From positions 62,001 through 126,000 of the forward strand of contig NZ_BDAG01000007.1 in NCBI RefSeq assembly GCF_002091715.1: 64,000 nucleotides of DNA, given 5' to 3'. The stretch comes from Pseudomonas migulae NBRC 103157. Its GTDB lineage: Bacteria; Pseudomonadota; Gammaproteobacteria; Pseudomonadales; Pseudomonadaceae. The position numbers and the translations under genes were made by a program. The stretch's first letter is position 1. Each line of letters opens with the position of its first letter. The notes beneath the pieces were generated by a model, which saw only the letters and a program-made list of their open reading frames with translations, made no database searches and had not been told where the DNA came from. Shown here one piece after another: positions 50,840 through 60,682 of the stretch.

Positions 50840-52348
50840 TCAGGGCTTGTTTGGAATCCCGTACTTGCGCAACCGATGAGCAATCGCCGTGTGGGAGGTT
50901 TGCAGGCGGCTGGCCAGTTGCCGGGTCGAGGGATAGCTGACGTAGAGTTTTTCCAGCAGGGTTTTTTCGAACTCTTCCATCGCCTGTTCCAGGCTGTCGA
51001 CTTCGTTGTCGCTCTGGCGTGCCACGGAGGTGCCAGCGATGTCGAGGTCGCCGATGTCCACCAGGCTGCTTTCGCAAATCGCGGCGGCGCGGAAGATCAC
51101 GTTCTGCAGTTGCCGCACGTTGCCAGGCCAACGGTTGCCCAGCAGCGCAGGATAAGTGCCCGGTGCCAGGCGACACACTGGTCGCTGAATCTGCGCGCAA
51201 GCCTGCTGCATGAAATAGCGGGCCAGCAGCAAAATGTCCTGGCCACGTTCGCGCAGCGGCGGAACTTCGACGTTCAGGACGTTGAGGCGGTAAAAAAGGT
51301 CCTCACGGAACGTGCCCTCGCTGACCATTTTTTCCAGGTCGCGGTGCGTGGCGCTAAGGATACGCACGTTGACCTTCACCTCGCGGTCGCCGCCTACCCG
51401 GCGGAAGCTGCCATCGTTCAAAAAACGCAGCAGTTTCGCTTGCAAGTACGGCGACATTTCGCCGATTTCATCGAGAAACACCGTGCCCTGGTTCGCCAGT
51501 TCCATCAGCCCCGGTTTACCGCCTCGTTGCGCGCCGGTGAAGGCGCCGGGAGCGTAGCCGAACAGTTCGCTTTCGGCGAGGTTCTCCGGCAATGCCGCGC
51601 AGTTCAGCGCCAGGAAGGGTGAACTGTACCGGGCACTGATGGCGTGACAGGCGCGGGCGACGAGTTCTTTGCCGGTGCCGGTTTCGCCTTGGATCAGCAG
51701 CGGCGCATCGAGGGCCGCTACACGTTGGGCACGGGCCTTGAGCGTGCGAATCGCCGGAGATTCGCCCAGCAGCGCATCGAACCCTTCGGCATGGTCGTGA
51801 TGCAGCGCCGAGAGGCGTTCGCCGATGCGGTTCGGTTGATACAGCGTCAGCAGCGCACCGGCGTCGGTGATCGGCGTGGCGTCCAGCAGCAGGGTCTGGC
51901 CGTTGACGGTGATCTCGCGCAGCGGCAGGCGAAAGCCTTGTTCCAGCAGGGTGTCGAGCAGGGCGGGATCGGCAAACAGATCCGCCACGCTTTCACCGGC
52001 CGGTTCACGCCCGTACAAGGCAACCAATGCCGGGTTGGCCAGCAACACGTTACCGTTGCTGTCCAGGGCCAGTACCGGGTCGGTCATGGCGGCAAGCAAG
52101 GCATCGAGCTGCAAGTGCCGACGTTGGCCGGGAAGGATGTCGACCACCGTCATCGCCTGAACGCCACGGACGCTGAGCAACGCATCGTGCAACTCTTCGA
52201 GCACTTGCGGGCTGAGGGTCGGGGCGTCGATGTAGACGTTGGGCGGAACCATTTCCACCGCATCCAGATTGAGATTGCGCCCACCGAGCAGGGCCAGGAC
52301 TTCCTGGGTGATGCCGACGCGGTCGATGAAGCTGACGTGGATACGCAT
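50840..52348 (-). CDS. gcsR: GcsR, TyrR-like sigma-54 activator of the glycine cleavage system
   Basis: A 502-residue enhancer-binding protein. An ACT domain (residues 1-75: MRIHVSFIDRVGITQEVLALL) is the likely glycine sensor, a PAS domain follows (80-180), and the AAA+ domain (about 193-425) has Walker A GETGTGKE at 221-228 and the sigma-54 contact loop GAFTGA at 268-273. A TyrR-type helix-turn-helix closes the chain (STRQLASRLQTSHTAIAHRLRKYG). GAFTGA shows it can activate sigma-54 (TyrR itself lacks it). ATG at 52348. It is transcribed towards gcvH and, in P. aeruginosa, glycine-activated GcsR induces the gcs operon. Confidence 0.93.
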   Translation of the reverse strand: MRIHVSFIDRVGITQEVLALLGGRNLNLDAVEMVPPNVYIDAPTLSPQVLEELHDALLSVRGVQAMTVVDILPGQRRHLQLDALLAAMTDPVLALDSNGNVLLANPALVALYGREPAGESVADLFADPALLDTLLEQGFRLPLREITVNGQTLLLDATPITDAGALLTLYQPNRIGERLSALHHDHAEGFDALLGESPAIRTLKARAQRVAALDAPLLIQGETGTGKELVARACHAISARYSSPFLALNCAALPENLAESELFGYAPGAFTGAQRGGKPGLMELANQGTVFLDEIGEMSPYLQAKLLRFLNDGSFRRVGGDREVKVNVRILSATHRDLEKMVSEGTFREDLFYRLNVLNVEVPPLRERGQDILLLARYFMQQACAQIQRPVCRLAPGTYPALLGNRWPGNVRQLQNVIFRAAAICESSLVDIGDLDIAGTSVARQSDNEVDSLEQAMEEFEKTLLEKLYVSYPSTRQLASRLQTSHTAIAHRLRKYGIPNKP

Positions 52349-52431
52349 GGGACGATTTTGGTTCTGGAATGCGGGAGGTGGCAAGTATGCCTTGGGGCGG
52401 GCGAATGGTGAAATCCGCTGACAAGCGCACC

Positions 52432-52521
52432 ACCTGTAGGAGCCGGCTTGCTGGCGATGGCATCGACTCGGCTTTTCAGATGCACCGCGGTGATGCCATC
52501 GCCAGCAAGCCGGCTCCTACA
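52432..52521. repeat. REPIN, family 2
   Basis: ACCTGTAGGAGCCGGCTTGCTGGCGATGGCATC and its inverse enclose a loop with ACCGCGGTGATG; upstream of gcsR, after the DUF5064 gene. Confidence 0.92.
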
Positions 52522-52542
52522 ACAGGTGTTGCGGAGAGTGGG

Positions 52543-52905
52543 TTATTCGAAGTGCTCGAGGTTTACCGGGTCGCCGGACTTCATGTCCAACTGCTTCCGG
52601 ATGTCTTCAAACATTAAATCGTAATGCTTGTGAACCGAGCCGATCTGGCTGTGTGTCTTAGGGATTCCGTACTTCTCGGCGATTTTCGTCACGTTGTTGG
52701 CGAAGTTGTAGGCTTCCTCTTTGCGCAGAAAGAAGGGCTCTTTCACGTCCTTTCCTTGAATACTGCCATGCAGGGTGAACTGAATCCCTTTCTCCCCCGC
52801 GGGATTCTTGCTGACTTCATAATCAAGATGAATGTTGTAGTTGACATCATCCGGCGTCAGCGCGTGGCGCTCGATGTGCAAGTGACCGGGCTCGAACTGT
52901 GCCAT
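52543..52905 (-). CDS. DUF5064-type protein of unknown function
   Basis: A 120-residue protein with charged beta-rich character: FEPGHLHIERHAL near the start, NIHLDYEVSKNPAGEKGIQF and HGSIQGKDVKEPFFLRKEEAY. It resembles a family of small Pseudomonas proteins labelled DUF5064. TGAGGAGAAACGGCA precedes the ATG. It follows arcC after 12 bp, so it could be the last gene of the arc transcript. No function is known to me. Confidence 0.75.
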   Translation of the reverse strand: MAQFEPGHLHIERHALTPDDVNYNIHLDYEVSKNPAGEKGIQFTLHGSIQGKDVKEPFFLRKEEAYNFANNVTKIAEKYGIPKTHSQIGSVHKHYDLMFEDIRKQLDMKSGDPVNLEHFE

Positions 52906-52917
52906 TGCCGTTTCTCC

Positions 52918-53847
52918 TCACAAATAAGTTATGCCAGGTTTCGCCGTGCTGATGCGTGTGCCGGCCGTGCCCTGGACGATCGCTTCGATGTCCGAGAGTG
53001 AACCGATCACTGCAGTTTTTCCAGTATGGCGGGCGAATTCACAGGCTGCCTGAACCTTGGGTCCCATGGAGCCGGCGGCGAAGCCGAGTTTTTCCATTTC
53101 GTCCGGGTGCGCCTGGGCGATGGCTTTCTGGGTCGGTTTGCCAAAGTCGATGAAGGCGGCGTTGACGTCGGTGGCAATCACCAGCAAATCACTGTCGAGC
53201 TGTTCGGCCAGCAGCGCCGAGCACAGGTCCTTGTCGATCACCGCTTCCACGCCTTGCAGTTTGCCGTGGGCGCCGTACATCGTCGGGATGCCGCCACCGC
53301 CGGCGCAGATCACGATGCTGCCTTTTTCAAGCAACCACTTGATCGGACGGATTTCGAAGATGCGTTTCGGTCTCGGGCTGGCCACCACGCGGCGGAACTT
53401 GTCGCCGTCCGGGGCAATCGCCCAGCCTTTTTCGGCGGCGAGTTTTTCTGCCTCGGCCTTGGTGTACACCGGGCCGATGGGTTTGCTGGGATGCTGGAAG
53501 GCTGGGTCGTTGGCGTCGACTTCGACCTGGGTGAGCAGGGTTGCGAACGGCACTTCGAAGTCCAGCAGGTTGCCCAGTTCCTGTTCGATGATGTAGCCGA
53601 TCATGCCTTCGGTTTCGGCACCGAGCACGTCCAGCGGGTATGGCGACACCGAGGTGTAGGCCGCCGCTTGCAGCGACAGCAGGCCGACCTGCGGGCCGTT
53701 GCCGTGGGCGATGACCAGTTCGTTGCCGGCATGGATCTTGGCGATCTGTTCGGTGGCGATCCGGATATTGGCGCGTTGGTTGTCCGCGGTCATGGGTTCA
53801 CCACGGCGGAGCAGGGCGTTACCGCCCAGAGCAACGACGATACGCAT
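52918..53847 (-). CDS. arcC: Carbamate kinase
   Basis: A 309-residue enzyme that makes ATP from carbamoyl phosphate and ADP, the energy-yielding step of the arginine deiminase pathway. The amino-acid kinase fold opens [30 protein letters not shown] and [12 protein letters not shown] (nucleotide/phosphate loop) are conserved. It is followed by the DUF5064 gene and preceded by a REPIN that separates it from arcB. Confidence 0.97.
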   Translation of the reverse strand: MRIVVALGGNALLRRGEPMTADNQRANIRIATEQIAKIHAGNELVIAHGNGPQVGLLSLQAAAYTSVSPYPLDVLGAETEGMIGYIIEQELGNLLDFEVPFATLLTQVEVDANDPAFQHPSKPIGPVYTKAEAEKLAAEKGWAIAPDGDKFRRVVASPRPKRIFEIRPIKWLLEKGSIVICAGGGGIPTMYGAHGKLQGVEAVIDKDLCSALLAEQLDSDLLVIATDVNAAFIDFGKPTQKAIAQAHPDEMEKLGFAAGSMGPKVQAACEFARHTGKTAVIGSLSDIEAIVQGTAGTRISTAKPGITYL

Positions 53848-53900
53848 AATGCAGTCCTTCTGAATGAGGTGACTCGGTCTCCACGTCGAAACCGTATTTC

Positions 53901-53987
53901 TGTAGGAGCCGGCTTGCTGGCGATGGCATCACCGCGGTGTATTTGACAGACCGAGTCGATGCCATCGCCAGCAAGCCGGCTCCTACA
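53901..53987. repeat. REPIN, family 2
   Basis: TGTAGGAGCCGGCTTGCTGGCGATGGCATC and its inverse enclose an ACCGCGGTG-containing loop, between arcB and arcC inside the arc operon. REP hairpins at this place could adjust arcC mRNA level. Confidence 0.92.
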
Positions 53988-54006
53988 AGGGAACCGGGGC
54001 GGGCCG

Positions 54007-55017
54007 TTAGATATCCGCCAGCGCCGACACCAGAATCGCCTTGATGGTGTGCATGCGGTTTTCCGCCTGCTCGAAGGCGATGTTGGCCGGGGATTCGAAG
54101 ACCTCTTCAGTCACCTCGACGCCATTGGCCAGGTGCGGATACCGCGCGGCGATGTCCTTGCCTACCTTGGTTTCGCTGTTATGGAACGCCGGCAAACAGT
54201 GCATGAACTTCACGCGCGGGTTGCCCGAAGCCTTCATCATTTTCGCGTTGACCTGGTACGGCAGCAGTTGCTCGATGCGTTCGTCCCACGCTTCCACCGG
54301 CTCCCCCATCGACACCCAGATGTCGGTGTGGATGAAGTCCACGCCCTTGACCGCTTCTTCCGGGTTTTCGGTGATGGTGATGCGTGCGCCGCTGTCTTCG
54401 GCGAAGGCTTTGCACTGGGCGATGAAATCAGCGTGCGGCCACAGCGCTTTCGGCGCGGCGATGCGCACGTCCATGCCCAGTTTGGCGCCGATCATCAGCA
54501 GCGAATTGCCCATGTTGTAGCGGGCATCGCCGAGGTAGGCGTAGCTGATGTCATGCAGTGGTTTGTCGCTGTGTTCGCGCATGGTCAGGGTGTCGGCGAT
54601 CATCTGCGTCGGGTGAAATTCAGCGGTCAGGCCGTTGAACACCGGCACGCCGGCGAACTTGGCCAGTTCTTCGACGATTTCCTGTTCGAAGCCACGGTAC
54701 TCGATGGCATCGAACATCCGACCCAGCACGCGGGCGGTGTCTTTCATGCTTTCCTTGTGACCAATCTGCGACGACACCGGGTCGATGTAGGTGACGTGGG
54801 CGCCCTGGTCATGGGCCGCCACTTCGAAGGCGCAACGGGTGCGGGTCGAGGTTTTTTCGAAGATCAGTGCGATGTTCTTGCCTTGCAGGTGCGGACGCTC
54901 GGTGCCGGTGTACTTGGCGCGCTTGAGGTCCCGGGACAGGTCCAGCAGGTAATGCAGCTCGCGAGTGGTGTGGTGCATCAGCGAGAGCAGGCTGCGGTTG
55001 CGCATATTGAAAGCCAT
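54007..55017 (-). CDS. arcB: Ornithine carbamoyltransferase, catabolic
   Basis: A 336-residue enzyme converting citrulline and phosphate to ornithine and carbamoyl phosphate. Carbamoyl-phosphate motif STRTR lies in [13 protein letters not shown], and ornithine motif HCLP in [13 protein letters not shown] at 55017 gives the standard N-terminus [14 protein letters not shown]. It is the third gene of arcDABC; anabolic ArgF is shorter and lies elsewhere. Confidence 0.97.
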   Translation of the reverse strand: MAFNMRNRSLLSLMHHTTRELHYLLDLSRDLKRAKYTGTERPHLQGKNIALIFEKTSTRTRCAFEVAAHDQGAHVTYIDPVSSQIGHKESMKDTARVLGRMFDAIEYRGFEQEIVEELAKFAGVPVFNGLTAEFHPTQMIADTLTMREHSDKPLHDISYAYLGDARYNMGNSLLMIGAKLGMDVRIAAPKALWPHADFIAQCKAFAEDSGARITITENPEEAVKGVDFIHTDIWVSMGEPVEAWDERIEQLLPYQVNAKMMKASGNPRVKFMHCLPAFHNSETKVGKDIAARYPHLANGVEVTEEVFESPANIAFEQAENRMHTIKAILVSALADI

Positions 55018-55086
55018 GATGGATCTCCTTGGGTTTCGGTTATCCGCCTGCTTCACGCGTGATAAGCGTGAAGCAGGACTCAGGAA

Positions 55087-56343
55087 TTAATAGTCGATAG
55101 GGTCGCGAATGATCGGGCAGGTCATGCAGTGGCCGCCGCCACGTCCGCGCCCCAGTTCGCCGGCGCTGATGGTGATGACTTCTACACCGGCCTTGCGCAG
55201 CAGGGTGTTGGTGTAGGTGTTGCGGTCATAACCGATCACCACGCCCGGCTCCACGGCCACCACGTTGTTGCCGTCGTCCCACTGTTCGCGTTCGGCGGCG
55301 AAGCTGTTGCCGCCGGTTTCCACCACGCGCAATGCTTTGAGGTTGAGGGCCTTGGCCACGGCGTCGAGGAAGTTGGTTTCCTCACGGCGGATGTCGATGC
55401 CGCCCGGTTTGCTTTCGTCTGGGCGCAGGGTGAAGGCGACGATCTGGTTTACGACTTCAGGGAAGATCGTCACCAGGTCGCGATCGCAGAAGCTGAACAC
55501 CGTGTCCAGGTGCATTGCTGCGCGGGACTTCGGCAGGCCGGCGACGATGACTTTTTCGACGGCTTTGTTCTTGAACAGGTTCACCGCCAGTTGGCCGATG
55601 GCCTGGCGAGACGAGCGTTCGCCCATGCCGATCAATACCACCCCGTTGCCGATCGGCATCACGTCGCCGCCTTCAAGGGTGGCACTGCCGTGATCCTGAT
55701 CCGGATCGCCGTACCAGATCTCGAAGTCGGCGTTGGTGAATTGTGGGTGGAATTTGTAGATGGCGGTGGTCAGCAAGGTTTCCTGACGGCGCGCTGGCCA
55801 GTACATCGGGTTCAGCGTCACGCCACCATAGATCCAGCACGTGGTGTCACGGGTGAACTGGGTATTGGGCAGTGGCGGCAAAATGAAGCTCGAGTGACCG
55901 AGAAATTCGCGGAACATCTGAATGGTCTTGCCGCCGAAACTGTCCGGCAGGTCATCGGCGGATACGCCACCGATCAGGAATTCAGCGATTTTTCTCGGCT
56001 CCAGGCTGCGCAGCCACGAGCTGGTTTCGTGGACCAGGCCCAGGCCGACCGAGTTGGCCGTGATCTTGCGTTCCAGAATCCAGTCCAGCGCTTCCGGGAT
56101 CGCGACGATGTCAGTCAGCAGGTTATGCATTTCCAGCACGTCGACGCCGCGTTCGCGCATTTTGGTGACGAAGTCGAAATGGTCACGCTTGGCTTGGGCG
56201 ACCCACAGCACATCATCGAAAAGCAGTTCGTCGCAGTTGTTCGGGGTCAGCCGCTGGTGGGCCAGGCCGGGGGAGCAAACCATGACTTTGCGCAGTTTGC
56301 CGGCTTCGGAATGTACGCCGTACTTAACTTTTTCCGTGGTCAT
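55087..56343 (-). CDS. arcA: Arginine deiminase
   Basis: A 418-residue enzyme hydrolysing arginine to citrulline and ammonia. The catalytic Cys406 is in [17 protein letters not shown], twelve residues before the C-terminus, exactly as in P. aeruginosa ADI; the guanidinium-binding blocks [13 protein letters not shown] and [11 protein letters not shown] are also present. It follows arcD after about 35 bp in the same operon. Confidence 0.98.
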   Translation of the reverse strand: MTTEKVKYGVHSEAGKLRKVMVCSPGLAHQRLTPNNCDELLFDDVLWVAQAKRDHFDFVTKMRERGVDVLEMHNLLTDIVAIPEALDWILERKITANSVGLGLVHETSSWLRSLEPRKIAEFLIGGVSADDLPDSFGGKTIQMFREFLGHSSFILPPLPNTQFTRDTTCWIYGGVTLNPMYWPARRQETLLTTAIYKFHPQFTNADFEIWYGDPDQDHGSATLEGGDVMPIGNGVVLIGMGERSSRQAIGQLAVNLFKNKAVEKVIVAGLPKSRAAMHLDTVFSFCDRDLVTIFPEVVNQIVAFTLRPDESKPGGIDIRREETNFLDAVAKALNLKALRVVETGGNSFAAEREQWDDGNNVVAVEPGVVIGYDRNTYTNTLLRKAGVEVITISAGELGRGRGGGHCMTCPIIRDPIDY

Positions 56344-56378
56344 TACAGTGATCCTCCAGATGACAAATCAATCAGGTG

Positions 56379-57806
56379 TTACAGGGTCAGGAAGCCGTCA
56401 TACAGACCATAGGCCGCCACCAGGGCGCCCACGATGACTGCAGCGAAAATCAGCTTCTCGACGTTGGTGAAAACCGGTTTGTTGAGTTCCATCTTGGCCT
56501 TGGCGAACAGGATCGCGCCGGGGGCATAGAGCAGGGCGGACAGCAGCAGGTATTTGACGCCGCCGGCATAGATCAGCCAGACCGCGTAAATCAACGCGAC
56601 GGCGCCGATGAACAGGTCTTTGCGGCGTTCGGCCGCGGCGTTTTCATAGCTCTCGCCACGCACCGCCAGCAGCAGCGCGTACGCCGCCGACCACAAGTAC
56701 GGCACCAGGATCATTGACGTGGCGAGGTAGATCAGCGACAGGTAAGTGCTGGCTGAAAACAGGGTGATGACCAGAAACAGTTGCACCATGGCGTTGGTCA
56801 GCCACAAGGCATTGACCGGCACTTGCTTGGCGTTTTCCTTGCGCAGGAACGCTGGCATGGTGTGGTCCTTGGCGGCGGCGAACATGATTTCGGCGCACAA
56901 CAGCACCCACGACAGCAGCGCTCCCAGTAGCGAGATGATCAGACCGACGCTGATCAGTACCGCGCCCCACGGACCGACCACATGTTCCAGCACGGCGGCC
57001 ATCGACGGGTTCTGCAGTTTGGCCAGTTCCGGTTGGGTCATGATGCCCAGCGACAGCACGTTCACCAGCACCAGAAACAGCAGCACGGTGATGAAACCGA
57101 TCACGGTGGCTTTACCGACGTCGCTGCGTTTTTCCGCGCGGGCCGAGAAAATGCTCGCGCCTTCGATGCCGATGAACACCCATACGGTGACCAGCATCAT
57201 GTTGCGCACCTGGTTCATCACGCTGCCCAGGTCCGGGTTTTTCAGGCCCCAGATGTCGGCCGTGAAAATATCCAGTTTGAATGCGAAAACAGCGATCAAC
57301 ACAAACAGCAGCAGCGGCACGACCTTGGCGACAGTGGTCACCAGGTTGATGAACGCCGCTTCCTTGATCCCGCGCAGCACCAGGAAATGCACGGCCCAGA
57401 GCAGCACCGACGCGCCTATGACGGCGGCCACTGTGTTGCCTTCGCCGAAGATCGGAAAAAAGTAACCAAGGGTGCTGAACAGCAGAACGAAGTAACCGAC
57501 GTTGCCCAGCCAGGCACTGATCCAGTAACCCCACGCGGACGAGAAACCCATGTAGTCGCCGAAACCGGCCTTGGCGTAGGCGTAGACACCGCCGTCCAGA
57601 TCAGGTTTTCGGTTAGCGAGCGTCTGGAAGACAAAAGCGAGTGTCAGCATGCCGACGGCGGTGATGGCCCAGCCGATCAGCACGGCACCGACATCGGCAC
57701 TGGCGGCCATATTCTGGGGCAAGGAAAAAATCCCGCCACCAATCATCGAGCCGACAACCAGCGCAACCAGTGCACCGAGTTTCAGTTTTCCGGGGGATTC
57801 AGTCAT
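56379..57806 (-). CDS. arcD: Arginine/ornithine antiporter ArcD
   Basis: A 475-residue APC-family exchanger, 12-13 TM helices. The N-terminal GSMIGGGIFSLPQNMAA motif forms the substrate site, and GYWISAWLGNVGYFVLLFS follows in TM3. It exchanges extracellular arginine for ornithine without net energy. First gene of arcDABC. A second, close paralogue is encoded divergently 447 bp away. Confidence 0.95.
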   Translation of the reverse strand: MTESPGKLKLGALVALVVGSMIGGGIFSLPQNMAASADVGAVLIGWAITAVGMLTLAFVFQTLANRKPDLDGGVYAYAKAGFGDYMGFSSAWGYWISAWLGNVGYFVLLFSTLGYFFPIFGEGNTVAAVIGASVLLWAVHFLVLRGIKEAAFINLVTTVAKVVPLLLFVLIAVFAFKLDIFTADIWGLKNPDLGSVMNQVRNMMLVTVWVFIGIEGASIFSARAEKRSDVGKATVIGFITVLLFLVLVNVLSLGIMTQPELAKLQNPSMAAVLEHVVGPWGAVLISVGLIISLLGALLSWVLLCAEIMFAAAKDHTMPAFLRKENAKQVPVNALWLTNAMVQLFLVITLFSASTYLSLIYLATSMILVPYLWSAAYALLLAVRGESYENAAAERRKDLFIGAVALIYAVWLIYAGGVKYLLLSALLYAPGAILFAKAKMELNKPVFTNVEKLIFAAVIVGALVAAYGLYDGFLTL

Positions 57807-58253
57807 TGCATGACTCCAATGCAGGAGAATGAGAGAAAACAGGTTAAGTTTATTAGCTGTTCAATCATCTGACTTAGATCAATGCATGGGCATATTTCAT
57901 TGTTAATCAAAGACTTTTGAAACTTTGTTAGGCATAAGGCTACTACCGGTAAAGCCCTTTCCAGAGGCCTCGGCTGGAGGTTGAATCAATAACGCGTACC
58001 GTTTGAAGTCTAGACGCTAGTTCGTTTTTGTGTTTTGGCAAGTATCGGTTCCCGATTTTTCAATGGTATTGATTTATTAGGAACTGCCGAGGAAACCGCT
58101 ATTTATGACCGACGGCGCTAGAGTGAATGGTTATAAATAAAAGAGGTAGATTGGCGTTAATTGATAAACGTTATTACGCTTTACCTATTTAGTTAAAACC
58201 AACTATGTGACGGTCTCGCAGTGACAGTCGCGGCGGAAAATGGAGACGCAGGA
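57807..58253. other. Divergent arcD/arcD2 regulatory region
   Basis: About 450 bp, AT-rich, without a gene. An Anr-like box for the arc operon is seen at 57869; a weaker half-site faces arcD2 at 58161. Confidence 0.55.
57869..57882 (-). promoter_or_regulatory. Anr/FNR box upstream of arcDABC
   Basis: On the minus strand TTGAT-CTAA-GTCAG: the first half is perfect, the second is 3/5, as accepted in Pseudomonas Anr boxes. It lies about 65 bp upstream of the arcD start; a start site near 57834 would place it at -41.5, the class II activator position. Confidence 0.6.
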
Positions 58254-59681
58254 ATGTCGCAACCGACGCAAAAGCTTCGCCTGAGTGCGCTGATCGCGCT
58301 GGTGGTGGGATCGATGATTGGCGGCGGGATTTTTTCCTTGCCCCAGAACATGGCCGCCCGGGCTGATGCCGGGGCGATCTTGATCGGTTGGGCCATCACT
58401 GCCGTGGGCATGCTGACCCTGGCCTTCGTGTTCCAGACGCTGGCCAATCGCAAACCCGAACTGGATTCCGGGGTGTACGCCTATGCCAAGGCCGGGTTCG
58501 GTGACTACATGGGTTTCTCGTCCGCGTGGGGTTACTGGATCAGTGCCTGGCTGGGCAACGTTGGCTATTTCGTTTTGCTGTTCAGCACCCTCGGTTATTT
58601 CTTCCCCATGTTCGGCCAGGGCAACACGCCCGTCGCCATTGGCTGCGCGTCGGTGTTGCTGTGGGCGGTGCATTTTCTGGTGATGCGCGGGATCAAGGAG
58701 GCGGCGTTCATCAACCAGCTGACCACCGTCGCCAAGATCGTGCCGCTGATCATGTTCATCGTGATCGCCGCCGTGGCGTTCAAGGCCGACATCTTCACCC
58801 GTGACATCTGGGGCCGCAGCAACCCGAGTTTCGGCGGCATCATGGATCAGGTGCGCAACATGATGCTGGTGACCGTGTTCGTGTTTATCGGCATCGAAGG
58901 CGCCAGCGTCTATTCGGCGCGGGCGGAGAAACGTTCGGATGTCGGACGGGCGACGGTCATCGGTTTTCTCGGCGTGTTGGCGCTGCTGGTGATGGTGAAT
59001 GTGTTGTCGCTGGGGATCATGAGCCAGCCGGAACTGGCCAAACTGCAGAACCCGTCACTGGCCGCCGTGCTGGAACACATCGTCGGGCCTTGGGGCGCTT
59101 TGTTGATCAGCATTGGCCTGGCGATTTCGCTGCTCGGTGCGCTGTTGTCCTGGGCATTGCTCTGTGCCGAGATCCTCTTCGCCACGGCTAAAGACAAAAC
59201 CATGCCGGCCTTCCTGAAAAAGGAAAACGCCAATCATGTGCCGGTCAACGCGCTGTGGCTGACCAACGTGATGATCCAGATCTTCCTGCTGATCACACTG
59301 TTTTCCGCCGGCACTTACACCAGCCTGATCTACCTCGCGTCGTCGATGATTCTGGTGCCGTATCTGTGGTCGGCGGCGTATGCGGTGCTGTTGAGCGGGC
59401 GGGGTGAAACCTACGAACACGCGTCGGCGGAGCGCACCAAAGACTTGCTGATTGGCGGCATCGCGCTGAGTTATGCGGTGTGGCTGTTGTATGCCGGCGG
59501 GGTCAAATATTTGCTGCTCTCGGCGCTGCTGTATGCGCCGGGGGTGATTCTGTTTGCCAAGGCCAAACACGAGCAGGGCGAACCTTTGTTCACTCACATC
59601 GAGAAAGGGATTTTTACCTGCGTGATCATCGGTGCGGGGCTGGCGGCCTACGGTTTGTACAGCGGCTTGCTGTCGCTGTGA
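58254..59681 (+). CDS. Second ArcD-like arginine/ornithine antiporter
   Basis: A 475-residue paralogue of ArcD with the same length, the same GSMIGGGIFSLPQNMAA motif and a highly similar TM2-TM3 region (WGYWISAWLGNVGYF). Differences accumulate in loops, e.g. DIFTRDIWGRSNPSFGG against DIFTADIWGLKNPDLGS. ATG at 58254 follows GGAG at 9 bp spacing. Its TGA overlaps the alkA GTG by 4 bp. It may be a specialised antiporter or respond to different conditions; the direction of exchange is not readable from sequence. Confidence 0.88.
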   Translation: MSQPTQKLRLSALIALVVGSMIGGGIFSLPQNMAARADAGAILIGWAITAVGMLTLAFVFQTLANRKPELDSGVYAYAKAGFGDYMGFSSAWGYWISAWLGNVGYFVLLFSTLGYFFPMFGQGNTPVAIGCASVLLWAVHFLVMRGIKEAAFINQLTTVAKIVPLIMFIVIAAVAFKADIFTRDIWGRSNPSFGGIMDQVRNMMLVTVFVFIGIEGASVYSARAEKRSDVGRATVIGFLGVLALLVMVNVLSLGIMSQPELAKLQNPSLAAVLEHIVGPWGALLISIGLAISLLGALLSWALLCAEILFATAKDKTMPAFLKKENANHVPVNALWLTNVMIQIFLLITLFSAGTYTSLIYLASSMILVPYLWSAAYAVLLSGRGETYEHASAERTKDLLIGGIALSYAVWLLYAGGVKYLLLSALLYAPGVILFAKAKHEQGEPLFTHIEKGIFTCVIIGAGLAAYGLYSGLLSL

Positions 59682-60541
59682 GGTTGTTGCTGGAGTATCA
59701 GCCGCCCTACGACTGGCCGGCGATGCTGGGTTTTTTGTCGGCGCGGGCTGTGGTCGGGATGGAGACGGTGGTCGATGGCGTGTATTCGCGCAGCATCGGG
59801 TTGAACGGTGTGCATGGCACGGTTTCGATCAGGCCCGTGGCGGGCGATGCGCTGGAGGTGAGGCTGGATTTTCCTGACGCTGCGGCAGTGCCGGAGATCG
59901 TTGTGCGGCTGCGGCGGATGTTTGATCTGGATGCGCACCTGCCAAGCATCCATCGGCCGTTGAAGACTGATACGTTGATGGCGCGGTTGATTGCCGAGCG
60001 GCCGGGGTTGCGGGTTCCCGGCGCGTGGGACGGGCTGGAACTGGCGATCCGTGCGGTGTTGGGTCAGCAGATTACGGTGAGCGCGGCGATCCGGTTGGTG
60101 GGGAAACTGGTGGCGCAGTATGGGCAGCCTTTGGCGTCTGTTTTGCCTGGTGTCACGTCTGTGTTTCCTGAGGCGGACATTTTGGCGGAGGCGGATCTGG
60201 CGACGCTGGGCATGCCGAAAAGTCGTGGCCGGACGTTGTCGGGTGTCGCTCAGGCGTTGCTCGATGATCCGTTGCTGTTTGAACCGGGGCGTGAGGGCGG
60301 TGTGGCGCGATTGCTGGCGTTGCACGGGATTGGCGACTGGACGGCGCAGTACATCGCGTTGCGGCAGTTACGGGAGATGGATTCGTTTCCGGGTGGCGAT
60401 GTGGGGTTGATGAAGGCGTTGGCGGTGTTGGAAGGCGAAGCGGTGACAGCTCGGGATTTGTTGGCGCGGGCCGAGGCGTGGCGGCCATGTCGAGGGTATG
60501 CGGCGCAGCTTCTTTGGACATCATTGAGCCGGTCGGACTGA
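59678..60541 (+). CDS. alkA: DNA-3-methyladenine glycosylase II (AlkA type)
   Basis: A 287-residue base-excision enzyme for alkylated purines. The N-terminal AlkA_N domain leads to the HhH-GPD fold: LALHGIGDWTAQYIALR is the helix-hairpin-helix and FPGGDVGLMKAL contains the catalytic Asp. No Ada methyl-acceptor domain is fused. The GTG start at 59678 overlaps the arcD2 stop, so expression is coupled to the transporter. Confidence 0.9.
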   Translation: MRLLLEYQPPYDWPAMLGFLSARAVVGMETVVDGVYSRSIGLNGVHGTVSIRPVAGDALEVRLDFPDAAAVPEIVVRLRRMFDLDAHLPSIHRPLKTDTLMARLIAERPGLRVPGAWDGLELAIRAVLGQQITVSAAIRLVGKLVAQYGQPLASVLPGVTSVFPEADILAEADLATLGMPKSRGRTLSGVAQALLDDPLLFEPGREGGVARLLALHGIGDWTAQYIALRQLREMDSFPGGDVGLMKALAVLEGEAVTARDLLARAEAWRPCRGYAAQLLWTSLSRSD

Positions 60542-60577
60542 GCTGATCCGAAAGGTGTGTTGGTTGTTCCGGCCTCA

Positions 60578-60668
60578 TCGCGAGCAAGCCCGCTCCCACA
60601 TGTGATTGATGTCGTACACATAATGAGTGATCGGCGATGATCCAATGTGGGAGCGGGCTTGCTCGCGA
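60578..60668. repeat. REPIN, family 1
   Basis: TCGCGAGCAAGCCCGCTCCCACATG and its inverse surround a loop with GTCGTACACATAAT, which is shared with the REPIN at 8257. It lies between convergent alkA and the CoA-transferase gene. Confidence 0.92.
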
Positions 60669-60682
60669 AGAGGCCCTTGCAG

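Noticed and set aside
58161..58174. Second Anr box facing arcD2 (TTGAT-AAAC-GTTAT)
   Set aside because: Only one half-site fits and no good -10 lies at the right distance.
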